Assembly: GCA_946187325.1 (NCBI GenBank)
Contig: CAMHQC010000016.1
Coordinates: 1-43,165, forward strand
Length of the DNA: 43,165 nt
Direction: 5' to 3'
Source of the DNA: an uncultured Clostridia bacterium
Lineage (GTDB): Bacteria > Bacillota > Clostridia > Oscillospirales > Acutalibacteraceae
Below are positions 27,682 through 36,547 of the stretch, piece after piece. The position numbers and the translations under genes are program-made. The notes under the pieces are model-generated. The model ran no database searches. It saw only the letters and a list, made by a program, of their open reading frames with translations, and was not told the origin of the DNA. Every line of letters begins with the position of its first letter. The first letter of the stretch is position 1.

Positions 27682-28764
27682 TTAAGAATTTTCTTCCTCA
27701 AACTTCTTCATAAACTCAACGAGCTTTTCTACGCCCTCGATAGGCATAGCGTTGTAGATAGAAGCTCTCATACCGCCTACTGTGCGGTGGCCTTTAAGGT
27801 TAACGAAACCTGCCGCGGTAGCTTCCTTAACGAACTTAGTGTCGAGGTCGGCGTCGCCTGTTACGAAAGGTACGTTCATAAGAGAACGGTCTTTCTTAAC
27901 TACAGTACCCTTGAACATCTTGCTTGAATCAAGATAATCATAGAGGACAGCGGCTTTCTTTTCGTTATATTTCTTCATTTCCTCGAGGCCGCCCATATCC
28001 TTAATCCACTTAAAGATTTTACCGCAGATATAGATATCGTAGCAAGGCGGTGTATTATAAAGCGAACCGGCGTCAGCCTGAGTTTTATATTTCATCATTG
28101 TAGGAGTTCCCGGAAGTACATCGTCAGTAATTAAATCCTCGCGGATAATTACAACCTGGAGTCCCGCGGGACCCGCGTTCTTCTGTACGCCCGCGTAGAT
28201 AACGCCGTATTTTTCAACGTCTACAGGCTCCGAAAGGAAGCATGAGCTTACGTCGGCAACGAGCGGCTTACCCTTAGTATTCGGGAGCTCGTGGAACTTA
28301 GTACCGTAGATAGTATTGTTCTCGCAGATATAAACGTAGTCAGCGTCCTCGCTGATGGGAAGATCTGAGCAATCGGGAATATACGAGAAAGTTTTATCCT
28401 CGGAAGTAGCGATTTTGTTAGCCTTACCGTAAATCTGAGCCTCAGCGAACGCCTTTTTAGCCCACTGGCCTGTAACGATATAGTCGGCAACCTTATTCTT
28501 CATAAGGTTCATCGGAATAGCCGCGAACTGTAAGCTTGCGCCGCCCTGAACGAAAAGAACCTTGTAGTTCTCAGGGATGTTCATAAGCTCGCGAAGATCC
28601 TTCTCAGCATCCTTGATAATATCGTCGAACCACTTTGAGCGGTGGCTCATCTCCATTACGGACATACCGCTGCCCTTATAATCGAGCATCTCCTCAGCGG
28701 CTTCTTTTAATACAGACTCCGGAATTACCGCCGGGCCCGCGGAAAAGTTATAAACTCTTGCCAT
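27682..28764 (-). CDS. serC: Phosphoserine aminotransferase
   Basis: A PLP enzyme that converts 3-phosphohydroxypyruvate to phosphoserine; 360 aa. NFSAGPAVIPESVLKEA at the N-terminus is the family signature, FVQGGASLQF and ADVSSCFLSEPVDV follow, and the Schiff-base lysine lies in YAGVQKNAGPAG. The C-terminal GHRTVGGMRASIYNA is also typical. The start is supported by AAAGGAGTAATT. It is the first gene of the serCA operon, with a consensus promoter 60-90 bp upstream and no recognisable T-box or riboswitch in the short leader. Confidence 0.97.
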   Translation of the reverse strand: MARVYNFSAGPAVIPESVLKEAAEEMLDYKGSGMSVMEMSHRSKWFDDIIKDAEKDLRELMNIPENYKVLFVQGGASLQFAAIPMNLMKNKVADYIVTGQWAKKAFAEAQIYGKANKIATSEDKTFSYIPDCSDLPISEDADYVYICENNTIYGTKFHELPNTKGKPLVADVSSCFLSEPVDVEKYGVIYAGVQKNAGPAGLQVVIIREDLITDDVLPGTPTMMKYKTQADAGSLYNTPPCYDIYICGKIFKWIKDMGGLEEMKKYNEKKAAVLYDYLDSSKMFKGTVVKKDRSLMNVPFVTGDADLDTKFVKEATAAGFVNLKGHRTVGGMRASIYNAMPIEGVEKLVEFMKKFEEENS

Positions 28765-28827
28765 TTCAATTACTCCTTTACAAATTATAGTAAAAAATAT
28801 TAATTCCTATTTTACCCTCACCCTAGA

Positions 28828-28856
28828 ATTATACTCTTTTTGAGAAACATTGTCAA
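28828..28856 (-). promoter_or_regulatory. serCA promoter, perfect consensus
   Basis: On the minus strand TTGACA (28856-28851), a 17-bp spacer and TATAAT (28833-28828). The start near 28821 gives a leader of about 57 nt. Confidence 0.85.
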
Positions 28857-28912
28857 TGATTTAACGATTAATTATTCGCTCTATATCGCGTAATTTATAG
28901 TAAAAAGCAACA

Positions 28913-28945
28913 ATAGCGGACTTAATTTTTCATCAAGTCCGCTAT
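28913..28945 (-). terminator. pyr operon terminator
   Basis: An 11-bp perfect stem, ATAGCGGACTT / AAGTCCGCTAT, followed on the minus strand by TGTTGCTTTTT, 4 bp beyond the pyrF stop. Confidence 0.85.
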
Positions 28946-28948
28946 AAT

Positions 28949-29875
28949 TTAAAATTTCATTTCGCCTACAACGCTTCTGATATCATCTCTCATACGCATA
29001 GCTTCGTTTCTCGCTTCCTTAGCGAAGTCTGTTTCATCAGCGCCCTTAGCCTTAGTCCAAGCGCGCATAATTCCGCGGCTTGAGTTGATTACGGCTCCTA
29101 CGCCGTTTTTATCGAACGCGTACTTTACGTCCTCGGCTCCGCCGCCCTGGGCGCCGTAGCCGGGTACTAAGAAAAATGTATGCGGAAGCTTCTCTCTTAA
29201 TTCCCTGAGCATTTCGGGATAGGTAGCGCCTACTACCGCGCCTACAGCGCTGTATCCGCTTTCTCCCCGGAGATTTTCTCCCCAGCTCTCGCACATTTCT
29301 CCCATAGTTTCATAGATGGTTTTACCGTCGATTTTCTTATCTTGAAGCTCGCCTGAGCTGGGATTAGAGGTTTTTACGAGTACAAATATACTCTTATCCT
29401 TTTCTTCGCAGATTTTAAGCAACGGATTTATTCCGTCCGAGCCGAGATAGCCGTTAACCGTGAGCGCGTCCGCGCCGAAGGCTTCGACTGTTTCACCCTC
29501 TATGTCGGTTGTGCCTAAATGAGCCGCGGCGTAAGCCTGCATAGTTGTGCCGATATCGTTGCGCTTGCCGTCGGTAATTACGTACATACCCTTGCTTTTA
29601 GCGTAGACTATGGTATCATAAAGCGCCTTTACGCCCTGCCAACCGTACATTTCGTAATATGCCGCCTGGGGTTTAACCGCGGGTACAATATCATAAAGCG
29701 CGTCGATAAGCGCCTTATTGAACTCGAAAAGAGCCGCTGCCGCGCCCTCGAGAGTTTTGCCGTACTTTTTAAAGCAATCGTCCTTAATAAACTCGGGAAC
29801 GTACTCGAGCTTAGGGTCTAAACCCGCTACTGTCGGGTTCTGATATTCAACAATTTTTTTGATTAATCTATCCAT
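28949..29875 (-). CDS. pyrF: Orotidine 5'-phosphate decarboxylase (subfamily 2)
   Basis: Last step of UMP synthesis; 308 aa, the longer subfamily 2 type. TVAGLDPKLEYVPEF near the N-terminus and the catalytic ITDGKRNDIGTT (the D-x-K-x-x-D charge network) are visible, with LVPGYGAQGG and VINSSRGIMRAW near the C-terminus binding phosphate. The gene is the last of the membrane protein-pyrC-aldolase-pyrF series, 49 bp after the aldolase gene, and is followed by a strong terminator. Other pyrimidine genes (pyrB, pyrD, pyrE, carAB) are not in the window. Confidence 0.96.
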   Translation of the reverse strand: MDRLIKKIVEYQNPTVAGLDPKLEYVPEFIKDDCFKKYGKTLEGAAAALFEFNKALIDALYDIVPAVKPQAAYYEMYGWQGVKALYDTIVYAKSKGMYVITDGKRNDIGTTMQAYAAAHLGTTDIEGETVEAFGADALTVNGYLGSDGINPLLKICEEKDKSIFVLVKTSNPSSGELQDKKIDGKTIYETMGEMCESWGENLRGESGYSAVGAVVGATYPEMLRELREKLPHTFFLVPGYGAQGGGAEDVKYAFDKNGVGAVINSSRGIMRAWTKAKGADETDFAKEARNEAMRMRDDIRSVVGEMKF

Positions 29876-29923
29876 TTATTTATCTCCTTACAGCAGTGAT
29901 TATAGGTCGCCGATTAACCACGC

Positions 29924-30895
29924 TTACTCTAAATCGTACAACTCATATCTAAAGTTTCGATAATCCTTGCGGTGAGCTTTCTGGAACGCGATAGCGGTAC
30001 GGGGATGGCTGTTGCGCTGGCCTGTGATAATATACGGAATATCAAAGCCCCACTGGACGCCTTCGTCTTTAAGCCTAATCATATAATTCTCGATATGGTC
30101 AAGGATAGGCTCGGGCTTATACTTAGGATTCTTTAAAAAGCCTATAAGAAGCTCGCTTCGGCAGTTACCCGCGCCTCTGCCCATTCCCATAGCGGTCGCG
30201 TCGAGGTAGCTTACGCCCTCCTGGAGCGCGTCGATAGTATTCGCGAAGGCAAGGCTCTGGTTATCGTGGGCGTGAACGCCGACGTTTTTACCGTATTTCT
30301 CGGCGTACTCGAGGTACATCTGTGATGTACGGCGAATCTGCTCCGGATAGTAAGCTCCGTAGCTGTCTACAATATAGATTGTATCGACAGGGCTTTCGCC
30401 GAACACCTCTAAGGCGGCTTTTAAGTCCTCGGTTTTTTCCTTGGAAATAGCCATAATATTAATAGCGGTTTCGTAACCGAGCTTATTAAAATGCTCAATC
30501 ATATCGACCGCGGTCGGAAGCGCGTTAACATAAGTAGCCACGCGGACTAAATCAACGGGACTTTCGTTTTTCGGCCTAAAGTCATTCTTATAATCACAAC
30601 GTCCTACGTCCGCCATAACCGCGATTTTCATTGGGGAATCGTTCTCACCGACAATAGCGCGGATATCGTCATCGTCGCAGAACTTCCATTTTCCGAATTT
30701 ATCGGTAGGAAAAATCTCCTTAGAAGCCTTGTAACCGAACTCCATATAATCGACGCCCGCTTTAATGTTGGCTTTATATAAATTTTTTACAAACTCGTCC
30801 GTAAAGAAAAAGTCGTTACAAAGTCCGCCGTCACGAAGCGTCGCGTCAAGCACACGGACGTCGTGTCTTACGGACAGCAGATTACCTTTTGACAT
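29924..30895 (-). CDS. DRE-TIM-type aldolase of unknown substrate
   Basis: A 323-aa TIM-barrel metalloenzyme of the HMG-CoA lyase-like family. VLDATLRDGGLCNDFFF carries the D-x-x-x-R-D-G catalytic/metal motif, and GVHAHDNQSLAF supplies the two metal-binding histidines; TAMGMGRGAGNCRSELL matches the end of 4-hydroxy-2-oxovalerate aldolase-like proteins. No isopropylmalate- or citramalate-type regulatory domain is present. It sits between pyrC and pyrF with short gaps (31 and 49 bp), so it is co-transcribed with pyrimidine genes, although no step of the pathway needs such an aldolase. Substrate and reason for the location are unknown. Confidence 0.82.
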   Translation of the reverse strand: MSKGNLLSVRHDVRVLDATLRDGGLCNDFFFTDEFVKNLYKANIKAGVDYMEFGYKASKEIFPTDKFGKWKFCDDDDIRAIVGENDSPMKIAVMADVGRCDYKNDFRPKNESPVDLVRVATYVNALPTAVDMIEHFNKLGYETAINIMAISKEKTEDLKAALEVFGESPVDTIYIVDSYGAYYPEQIRRTSQMYLEYAEKYGKNVGVHAHDNQSLAFANTIDALQEGVSYLDATAMGMGRGAGNCRSELLIGFLKNPKYKPEPILDHIENYMIRLKDEGVQWGFDIPYIITGQRNSHPRTAIAFQKAHRKDYRNFRYELYDLE

Positions 30896-30925
30896 AGTTT
30901 TTCACTCCTAAAATTACCTTTACTC

Positions 30926-32191
30926 CTACGATTTATAAACTACCTTTCCGTTTAAAATCGTATATTTTACCTTGCCGTACAGCTCGCGGTTTTTAAACGG
31001 ACAGTTTTTACTCTTTCCGTGAAGCTCGTTTACATCGACGATATAGTTCTCGTCCATATCGAACAGCACTATATCGGCGGGGGCTCCGTCCGCGAGCGTA
31101 CCCGCGTTTATATCTAAAATTCGAGCGGGATTCACGCTCATTTTTTTAATCAGTTCGTTTATAGTCAGCGCGCCTGTTCTAACGAGATGGGTTATTCCCG
31201 CGGAGAGCGAGGTTTCCATTCCGATAGAACCGTTCATAGCTGTTTCGAAATCAGCCTTTTCTTCCTCGGCGTGAGGCGCGTGGTCGGTTGCGACGGCGTC
31301 GATTGTGCCGTCCTTAAGCCCCTCGATAATCGCCTTGCGGTCGTCCTCACGGCGAAGCGGAGGATTCATTCTGAAATCCGCGTCACGTCTTAAAAGCTCC
31401 TGCTCAGTAAAGGAGAAGTAGTGAGGAGCGGTTTCGCAGGTGACCTTTACTCCGCGCTTTTTAGCGTCGCGGATCATAGCTACCGAGTTTTTCGTGCTGA
31501 CGTGGCAGATATGCACCGGAACGCCGAACGCGTCGGCGTAGGCTACCTCGCGCTGAGCTCCGCAATCCTCGGCGGAAGCGGGAATTCCCTTAACTCCGAG
31601 CTTACGCGATACCTCGCCCTCGTTCATAATTCCGCCGTCAGCTATCGGCAGGCTCTCGCAGTGAGCGGTTACCGCCATATTTAACCCGGGCGCTTTTTTC
31701 ATAGCGTCTATGAGTATTTTTGTATCTTCTACGGGACGGCCGTCGTCCGAGAGCGCTACGGCTCCCGCGGCTTTTAACTCGTCTAAATCGGTCGGCTCTT
31801 TGCTTTTTAAGCCTTTTGTAATACTCGCGGCTACGTAAACCTTCGCGTCGGCGTCCTTGGCTTTATCCAGGATATACTTTACCGTTTCGGCGTTATCGAC
31901 CGTCGGGTTTGTGTTCGGCATAGCGAGCAGACTCGTAACTCCTCCCGCCGCCGCGGCTTTACAGCCCGAGATTATATCCTCTTTGTAGGTCTGGCCCGGG
32001 TCGCGCAGATGCACGTGCATATCCACAAGTCCCGGCGCGGCTATAAGTCCGCGCGCTTCAATTATTTCATCCGCCTCGGAATATGAACTTATACCGATAA
32101 CCTTTCCGTCCTCGATATAGATATCCGCGGTTTTGTCAAGATATTGCGACGGGTCTACCACCCTCGCGTTTTTTATTAGTAATGAAGCCAT
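30926..32191 (-). CDS. pyrC: Dihydroorotase
   Basis: Cyclises carbamoyl aspartate to dihydroorotate; 421 aa, the length of class I dihydroorotases. Zinc ligands are seen in DMHVHLRDPGQTYKED (HxH), VTAHCES, VHICHVST and ATDHAPH (catalytic Asp). The C-terminus has the amidohydrolase ending KNCPFKNRELYGKVKYTILN. It follows the large membrane protein by 15 bp and precedes the aldolase by 30 bp. Confidence 0.96.
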   Translation of the reverse strand: MASLLIKNARVVDPSQYLDKTADIYIEDGKVIGISSYSEADEIIEARGLIAAPGLVDMHVHLRDPGQTYKEDIISGCKAAAAGGVTSLLAMPNTNPTVDNAETVKYILDKAKDADAKVYVAASITKGLKSKEPTDLDELKAAGAVALSDDGRPVEDTKILIDAMKKAPGLNMAVTAHCESLPIADGGIMNEGEVSRKLGVKGIPASAEDCGAQREVAYADAFGVPVHICHVSTKNSVAMIRDAKKRGVKVTCETAPHYFSFTEQELLRRDADFRMNPPLRREDDRKAIIEGLKDGTIDAVATDHAPHAEEEKADFETAMNGSIGMETSLSAGITHLVRTGALTINELIKKMSVNPARILDINAGTLADGAPADIVLFDMDENYIVDVNELHGKSKNCPFKNRELYGKVKYTILNGKVVYKS

Positions 32192-32206
32192 ATTTCACTC
32201 CGTTTT

Positions 32207-33934
32207 TTATCTTCCGGGTCTTCTGCGTGGAGGTTGTCCGCTTCTCTGCTGAGGTCTGCGGTTCTGAGGTCTTTGCTGAGGACGTCTGTTCGAGGGATAA
32301 GCGGTTCTCGGCGCGGGACGTCTTTCACCCGAGGAGCGGACCTTTACTAAATCCCCCTCGTTTCTGTTAGCGTTTTGACGGCGTCTCGCGAGCTCAGCTT
32401 CACGCTGGCGGCGGCGCTGTTCGGCAACATTACGACGACGCTGTTCCTCGATTTTCATACGTTTTTTCTTAGCGCGGCTCTTCTTAATCGCGCGGTAAAC
32501 GTTTATGCAGAAATATTTAATATGGATAACGAGATAGCATATTATCATCCAAATTGTCGATAATACGGCGAGTAAAAATCTGCCGATTGCCTTTAAGATA
32601 TTGAGGATAGTATCGGCTGTTTCTCGTCTTTCCTCGCGGATCAATCTCGATTCCTCTTTAGCGGCGCTGTATTCGTCAACCGCGGTTCCGACATCGGAAT
32701 AAGCGTACATATTCTCTTTTTCGGGTACTTCCTCGAAATAGTCGTCAACCTCGTTGCTGTTTTCGGCAACGTCTACGATTTCGATTTCCTGCTCGGACTC
32801 TTGTGGAGCTTTGGCAGGTTCTTCTTTGTCCTTAAACTCCATCGGCTGAGCTATCGGAACTTCCTCGTCGGGTTCGCTTACGGATTTTGAGCCGTTTGAC
32901 ACAATTTTCTCGGCGAGAGGAGTTTCTTTTTCGACAGGTTCTTCCTGAACTTCGGGAACATCGGGTTTAACCTCGAACTCGGCTTTATTTACCTCGGGTT
33001 CTTCGGTAACGGTTTCGGGAACATTCTCGGGGATTTCCTCGATCTTTTCAACTTCCTTAACATTTTTCTCGTCAGTTTCATCGATAGGCTTATAATTATT
33101 CATAAAGCTTTGGGTATGCCTGGAAGCTTTAAACCCGCTTTTCTGCGAGGGGATACGTGTTGTTTCGGAAATTTGATGCTCATGAGCGAGCGCGTGGATA
33201 AGATGCTTATTCTTGCGGTTGGGATTTCTGAGTTTTTTAAGCAGTATAATCAGTACAATTACAACTACGATAATTCCGAACAGAGTTACTCCGCCGTAGA
33301 TTATGTAGTTCTTATACTTAGCGAAGAAGTTATTATCTTCGATATGGGTACTGTTGATAACCTCCTTGAACATCTCGGTGTCGGCGGACTTTAACTTTTT
33401 GCCCGCCGGAGCGTCAAGGGTTAGGAGTATATTCATACCGTTAACCACGGTGCAATACTGCTGGGCGTAGATAGTTTTCTTACCCGACTTTGTCTTTAGA
33501 GTAAGGTAGATATACTTTAAATTATTGCACTTAACGAGCGCGCCCGATTTATAGGCTTGGTCGTTAAGGTATTTATTCATAATATCTTTAAGCTCGCTGT
33601 CCTTGAGACTGTTGTAGTTGTCGATTTTCTTGCTGTTTTTATCCTCGCTCATAGTTACCGTTAAGGTAAGCGAAGCGTCCTGTTTCACAGCCTGGAAATA
33701 TATACCGTTATTCTCAAAGCTGTTCATAAAATCTTCGTAGTCCAAGTCGAAATTCGAGAAAAACGAATCGGTTTTCTCGCTTTCTCTCATTACCGCGAGC
33801 ATATCGTTCGGCACAGAGAGAGTCATATTCAACTCTTTTACATCGTAGGTTTCGCTCGCGGCAAAAACAGTTACCGAACCGAGCGCAATCATTACCGCAA
33901 ATAAAACGGAAAAAATCCCTTTTAGTCTTTTCAT
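32207..33934 (-). CDS. Large membrane protein with acidic middle and Arg-rich tail, unknown function
   Basis: A 575-aa protein I do not recognise. Signal peptide 1-25 (ending VFAA), an extracellular alpha/beta-looking domain (26-207), a strong membrane segment (208-233), a long acidic, Glu/Pro-rich region (about 280-415), a second membrane segment (449-477), then a very basic tail (480-575) ending in RRPQQR and RPGR repeats. The start at 33934 is chosen over 34003 because GGAGGTAAAGGAA precedes it and a signal peptide begins there. It is the first gene upstream of pyrC. With a cleaved signal peptide and two further spans, the basic tail would face outside, against the positive-inside rule, so the second segment may be re-entrant or the tail may bind an outer surface. 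Confidence 0.6.
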   Translation of the reverse strand: MKRLKGIFSVLFAVMIALGSVTVFAASETYDVKELNMTLSVPNDMLAVMRESEKTDSFFSNFDLDYEDFMNSFENNGIYFQAVKQDASLTLTVTMSEDKNSKKIDNYNSLKDSELKDIMNKYLNDQAYKSGALVKCNNLKYIYLTLKTKSGKKTIYAQQYCTVVNGMNILLTLDAPAGKKLKSADTEMFKEVINSTHIEDNNFFAKYKNYIIYGGVTLFGIIVVVIVLIILLKKLRNPNRKNKHLIHALAHEHQISETTRIPSQKSGFKASRHTQSFMNNYKPIDETDEKNVKEVEKIEEIPENVPETVTEEPEVNKAEFEVKPDVPEVQEEPVEKETPLAEKIVSNGSKSVSEPDEEVPIAQPMEFKDKEEPAKAPQESEQEIEIVDVAENSNEVDDYFEEVPEKENMYAYSDVGTAVDEYSAAKEESRLIREERRETADTILNILKAIGRFLLAVLSTIWMIICYLVIHIKYFCINVYRAIKKSRAKKKRMKIEEQRRRNVAEQRRRQREAELARRRQNANRNEGDLVKVRSSGERRPAPRTAYPSNRRPQQRPQNRRPQQRSGQPPRRRPGR

Positions 33935-34027
33935 TTCCTTTACCTCCGCGAAATAGGGCAACGGGTAAGAGAAAAATCGCTTACACACAATAACTTCATC
34001 CAAAAAGCCCCTTTTAACACATTATAT

Positions 34028-34056
34028 AGTATACTATTTTTCAGCCCTAAAAGCAA
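34028..34056 (-). promoter_or_regulatory. Candidate promoter of the membrane protein-pyr operon
   Basis: On the minus strand TTGCTT (34056-34051), a 17-bp spacer and TATACT (34033-34028). The leader would be about 87 nt, with a weak GTAAG/CTTAC hairpin. Confidence 0.4.
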
Positions 34057-34091
34057 GATAAAACGCGAAATATCGAGTAGAAACTTATATC

Positions 34092-34120
34092 TTTACGAGA
34101 TATGTTTTTTGTGGTAAAAT
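34092..34120 (+). promoter_or_regulatory. Candidate promoter of the Nif11-like gene
   Basis: TTTACG (34092-34097), a 17-bp spacer and TAAAAT (34115-34120). The GTTTTTTG..GGTAAAAT..AATGGTGA layout also appears at 13902-13926 before the cohesin-like gene. Confidence 0.35.
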
Positions 34121-34136
34121 TACAAATGGTGATGAT

Positions 34137-34421
34137 ATGTTTCAACATAAACTCGAAAAACTGTTAAACGACGCTAAAAATAACGCTGATTTGCGAAATC
34201 AGCTTATAAAAACCAAGCGCTCGAGCGAGCCTATGAAGGAGTTTTGCGATATATGCCAAAGCTTCGGTCACGAAATCTACCCGGGCGAGCTGTTCGCTTA
34301 CGGTCAGGATATGAACGACTCAAAGCTTAGAGCCACTAACGGCGGCGGAAGCTTCGCCATAGAGGGCTGGGATGACGCGCTTGAAAATATTTATGACGAA
34401 TTGGAAAAAGCCGAGCGGTAA
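34137..34421 (+). CDS. Small Nif11-like protein, unknown function
   Basis: A 94-aa soluble protein. The first 60 residues (KLEKLLNDAKNNADLRNQLI, later FCDICQSFGHEIYPGEL) resemble the Nif11-type helical domain used as a leader in some RiPP precursors. ATNGGGS near residue 68 looks like a Gly-Gly cleavage site, but the following FAIEGWDDALENIYDEL has no Cys/Ser-rich core, and no modification enzyme or transporter lies nearby. GGTGAT precedes ATG. It is more likely a free-standing Nif11-like protein than a peptide natural product precursor; confidence is modest. Confidence 0.55.
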   Translation: MFQHKLEKLLNDAKNNADLRNQLIKTKRSSEPMKEFCDICQSFGHEIYPGELFAYGQDMNDSKLRATNGGGSFAIEGWDDALENIYDELEKAER

Positions 34422-34440
34422 TGCCCGGCTTTCCTTATTT
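34407..34440. terminator. Bidirectional terminator
   Basis: AAAGCCGAGC / GCCCGGCTTT, 10-bp stem with one mismatch, T-rich on the plus strand (CCTTATTTT) and TTTTTCC on the minus strand. It overlaps the 3' end of the Nif11-like gene and also ends the antiporter transcript. Confidence 0.75.
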
Positions 34441-35787
34441 TACCTTAGTTTTAATGATTACGACGTCCTCGTTTTCTTTTTCCTTATACATCTGCTGGTA
34501 CTTCATATTCTTCTGTTGGGATTCACGGTCGGTAATATGCTTAACCTTATTATCCGGCCAGATTGAGTAAAGAATTTTCAGAATAATCGGGGTTAAAAGC
34601 GACGAGGTTATTATAAGCGGTACTACCGCGAAGTTAATCGTTTTATTGAGTATACCCGCGGAGATACCCTTATCCGCCACAATCAGCGCGACCTCTCCCC
34701 TGGTCATCATACCAACGCCGATTTTCAGCGAGTCGGATTTACTGAACCGACAAGCCTTAGCCATAGCTCCGCAACCGATAATCTTCGCAAGCATAGCGGC
34801 GAGTGTAATAACCGCGGCGAATCCGAGGATTGAGATTGAAAAGCCCTTTAAGTTCGATTTTAAGCCGACGCTCGCAAAAAATACAGGCCCGAAGAACATA
34901 TACAGACACACTTCGATTTTTTCCTCGATATACGAAGCGCTTTTGAGCTCGCAGAAAATAATACCCGCGGCGTAAGCGCCTGTGATATCGGCGATACCGA
35001 AATATGTTTCGGCTATATACGAAAAGAAAAAGCAAAACGCCATAGCGAAAATCGGAATAGTACGGGTATGGGGACGGCGGTTTTCGAGCCATTTAAAGCT
35101 CTTGAAAAGCAGAAATCCCGCGGCAACCGCAATCGCGAAGAACGCCGCGATTTTAAGACAGATTACGCCGAGGTTTTCGTGATTACCTTTATCGCCGTTA
35201 TTGGAAAGTGTGATAACGAACGTCAGCAATACCATTCCGATAACATCGTCGATAATAGCGGCGCTGAGGATAGTATTTCCGACCTCGGTACGCAGATAGC
35301 CGAGCTCTTTCAGAGCCTGGACGGTGATACTTACCGAAGTCGCGGCAAGGATTGTACCGACGGTAAGCGCCTCGAAAAACTGATTTCCGTTATTTAAACC
35401 GAAAAGATAATAAACTCCCGTTCCCGCGGCGAGCGGTACCGCCACTCCCGCGCAGGCGATTAAAAACGCCTTAGGACCTACCTTTAAAAGTTCCTTTAAA
35501 TTAGTACCCAAGCCTGCCGAGAACATCAGCATAATTACGCCTATCTCGGCGATTGAGCGGATTGACAGCCCGTACTGGGGGTTACTTATATCAATTATAT
35601 TCAGGATACAGGGGCCGAGTATAAGTCCCGCGACTATTTCGCCGACAACCTGGGGCATTTGAAGTTTTCGCGCGACGAGTCCCAGAAATTTCGCCAGACA
35701 AAAAACTAACGCGAGCGGAAATAAGATTTGGAACAATTCCACCTTATTAAAATAACTCGCGATATCATGTGCATTCATTTTCGTCAC
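34435..35787 (-). CDS. Cation/proton antiporter (CPA2 family)
   Basis: A 450-aa integral membrane protein with about 12 hydrophobic segments. MPQVVGEIVAGLILGPCIL in the first quarter, SAAIIDDVIGMVLLTF (conserved acidic pair) and FGIADITGAYAAGIIFCE are typical of KefB/NapA-like exchangers; GMMTRGEVALIVAD is another hallmark. No cytoplasmic TrkA-N domain follows, so it is the short, exchanger-only form. Na+ versus K+ specificity cannot be read from sequence. The start has TGGAGTGACG; it has its own promoter and is monocistronic. Confidence 0.9.
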   Translation of the reverse strand: MTKMNAHDIASYFNKVELFQILFPLALVFCLAKFLGLVARKLQMPQVVGEIVAGLILGPCILNIIDISNPQYGLSIRSIAEIGVIMLMFSAGLGTNLKELLKVGPKAFLIACAGVAVPLAAGTGVYYLFGLNNGNQFFEALTVGTILAATSVSITVQALKELGYLRTEVGNTILSAAIIDDVIGMVLLTFVITLSNNGDKGNHENLGVICLKIAAFFAIAVAAGFLLFKSFKWLENRRPHTRTIPIFAMAFCFFFSYIAETYFGIADITGAYAAGIIFCELKSASYIEEKIEVCLYMFFGPVFFASVGLKSNLKGFSISILGFAAVITLAAMLAKIIGCGAMAKACRFSKSDSLKIGVGMMTRGEVALIVADKGISAGILNKTINFAVVPLIITSSLLTPIILKILYSIWPDNKVKHITDRESQQKNMKYQQMYKEKENEDVVIIKTKVK

Positions 35788-35827
35788 TCCATAAAATTAT
35801 AAAATTACAATAAAAATACCAAAAAGT

Positions 35828-35855
35828 ATTATAGCACTTTAATATATAATTTCAA
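35828..35855 (-). promoter_or_regulatory. Antiporter promoter
   Basis: On the minus strand TTGAAA (35855-35850), a 16-bp spacer and a perfect TATAAT (35833-35828). Confidence 0.6.
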
Positions 35856-35865
35856 GTTCAAAAAG

Positions 35866-35896
35866 AAAACTCCAAAACCCTCGTGAACTTTGGAGT
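35866..35896 (-). terminator. Terminator of the accessory block
   Basis: ACTCCAAA / TTTGGAGT with a 12-nt loop, then TTTCTTTTTG on the minus strand, about 70 bp beyond the HD gene. Confidence 0.7.
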
Positions 35897-35962
35897 ATAA
35901 AGACATATAATTCAGACCATTTCCCGCAAGATTTTCCCAAATAGATAATTGATTCAGAAAAT

Positions 35963-36544
35963 TCAAACTCCAATCAGCTTGTAAATATCCATTCCTATTT
36001 TCTTATCAAAGTAATCTTTCAATTCAAGAAATGCTTTCCACTTTGGGATAGTTAAGTCGTTAAAGCCCCTTCGCATAACCACATCAACAAGACGTTTTTC
36101 GATATATGTTGCGCCGTCCGGCAGAGCAAGAGCATCGCAGAGCTGAATCAACCTGTCATAGTCATCATATTCGGTATTATGAATAAAATTCTTGATAAAC
36201 TCGGTTTCCTCTGTTGTACAGTCATTCTGCCCGTTATAAGAGCGAATGTCTTTGTATGGGAACGAGTGAGTTAGACAAATTCGGGCGCAATCATCATAGC
36301 CGAGAGACGTCATAAAATGGTAGCCGTCTATAATATGCCGCATATCCGTTACGCCCTCACGCCTGCCGATGTCATGCAGCAAACCGAGAATATAGGCGGT
36401 ATCAGCATTAAGTTTATCACACCGCTGCGCAATCGCTTTTGCGCAAAAGGCGGCGGTTTTGCTGTGGCTAATCCAAGCGCCGGGGTTGTGCTGTTCTGCT
36501 TCGTTTAATAGTTTTTCCGCTTCAATGATTGTTGGTATTTTCAT
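35963..36544 (-). CDS. HD-domain hydrolase
   Basis: A 193-aa soluble protein. HSKTAAFCAKAIAQR, YILGLLHDIGRREG (His-Asp pair) and ICLTHSFPYKD follow the HD phosphohydrolase pattern; the rest is helical. The substrate is unknown. It is the last of four genes in an accessory-looking block and starts 3 bp after the GNAT gene. The base composition is less rich in GCG/CTCGAG-type words than neighbouring core genes, which fits transfer but is not proof. Confidence 0.8.
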   Translation of the reverse strand: MKIPTIIEAEKLLNEAEQHNPGAWISHSKTAAFCAKAIAQRCDKLNADTAYILGLLHDIGRREGVTDMRHIIDGYHFMTSLGYDDCARICLTHSFPYKDIRSYNGQNDCTTEETEFIKNFIHNTEYDDYDRLIQLCDALALPDGATYIEKRLVDVVMRRGFNDLTIPKWKAFLELKDYFDKKIGMDIYKLIGV

Positions 36545-36547
36545 GGA

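Noticed and set aside
28765..28820. A T-box or serine-responsive riboswitch before serC
   Set aside because: The promoter leaves only about 57 nt of leader and no T-box or terminator/antiterminator pattern is visible.
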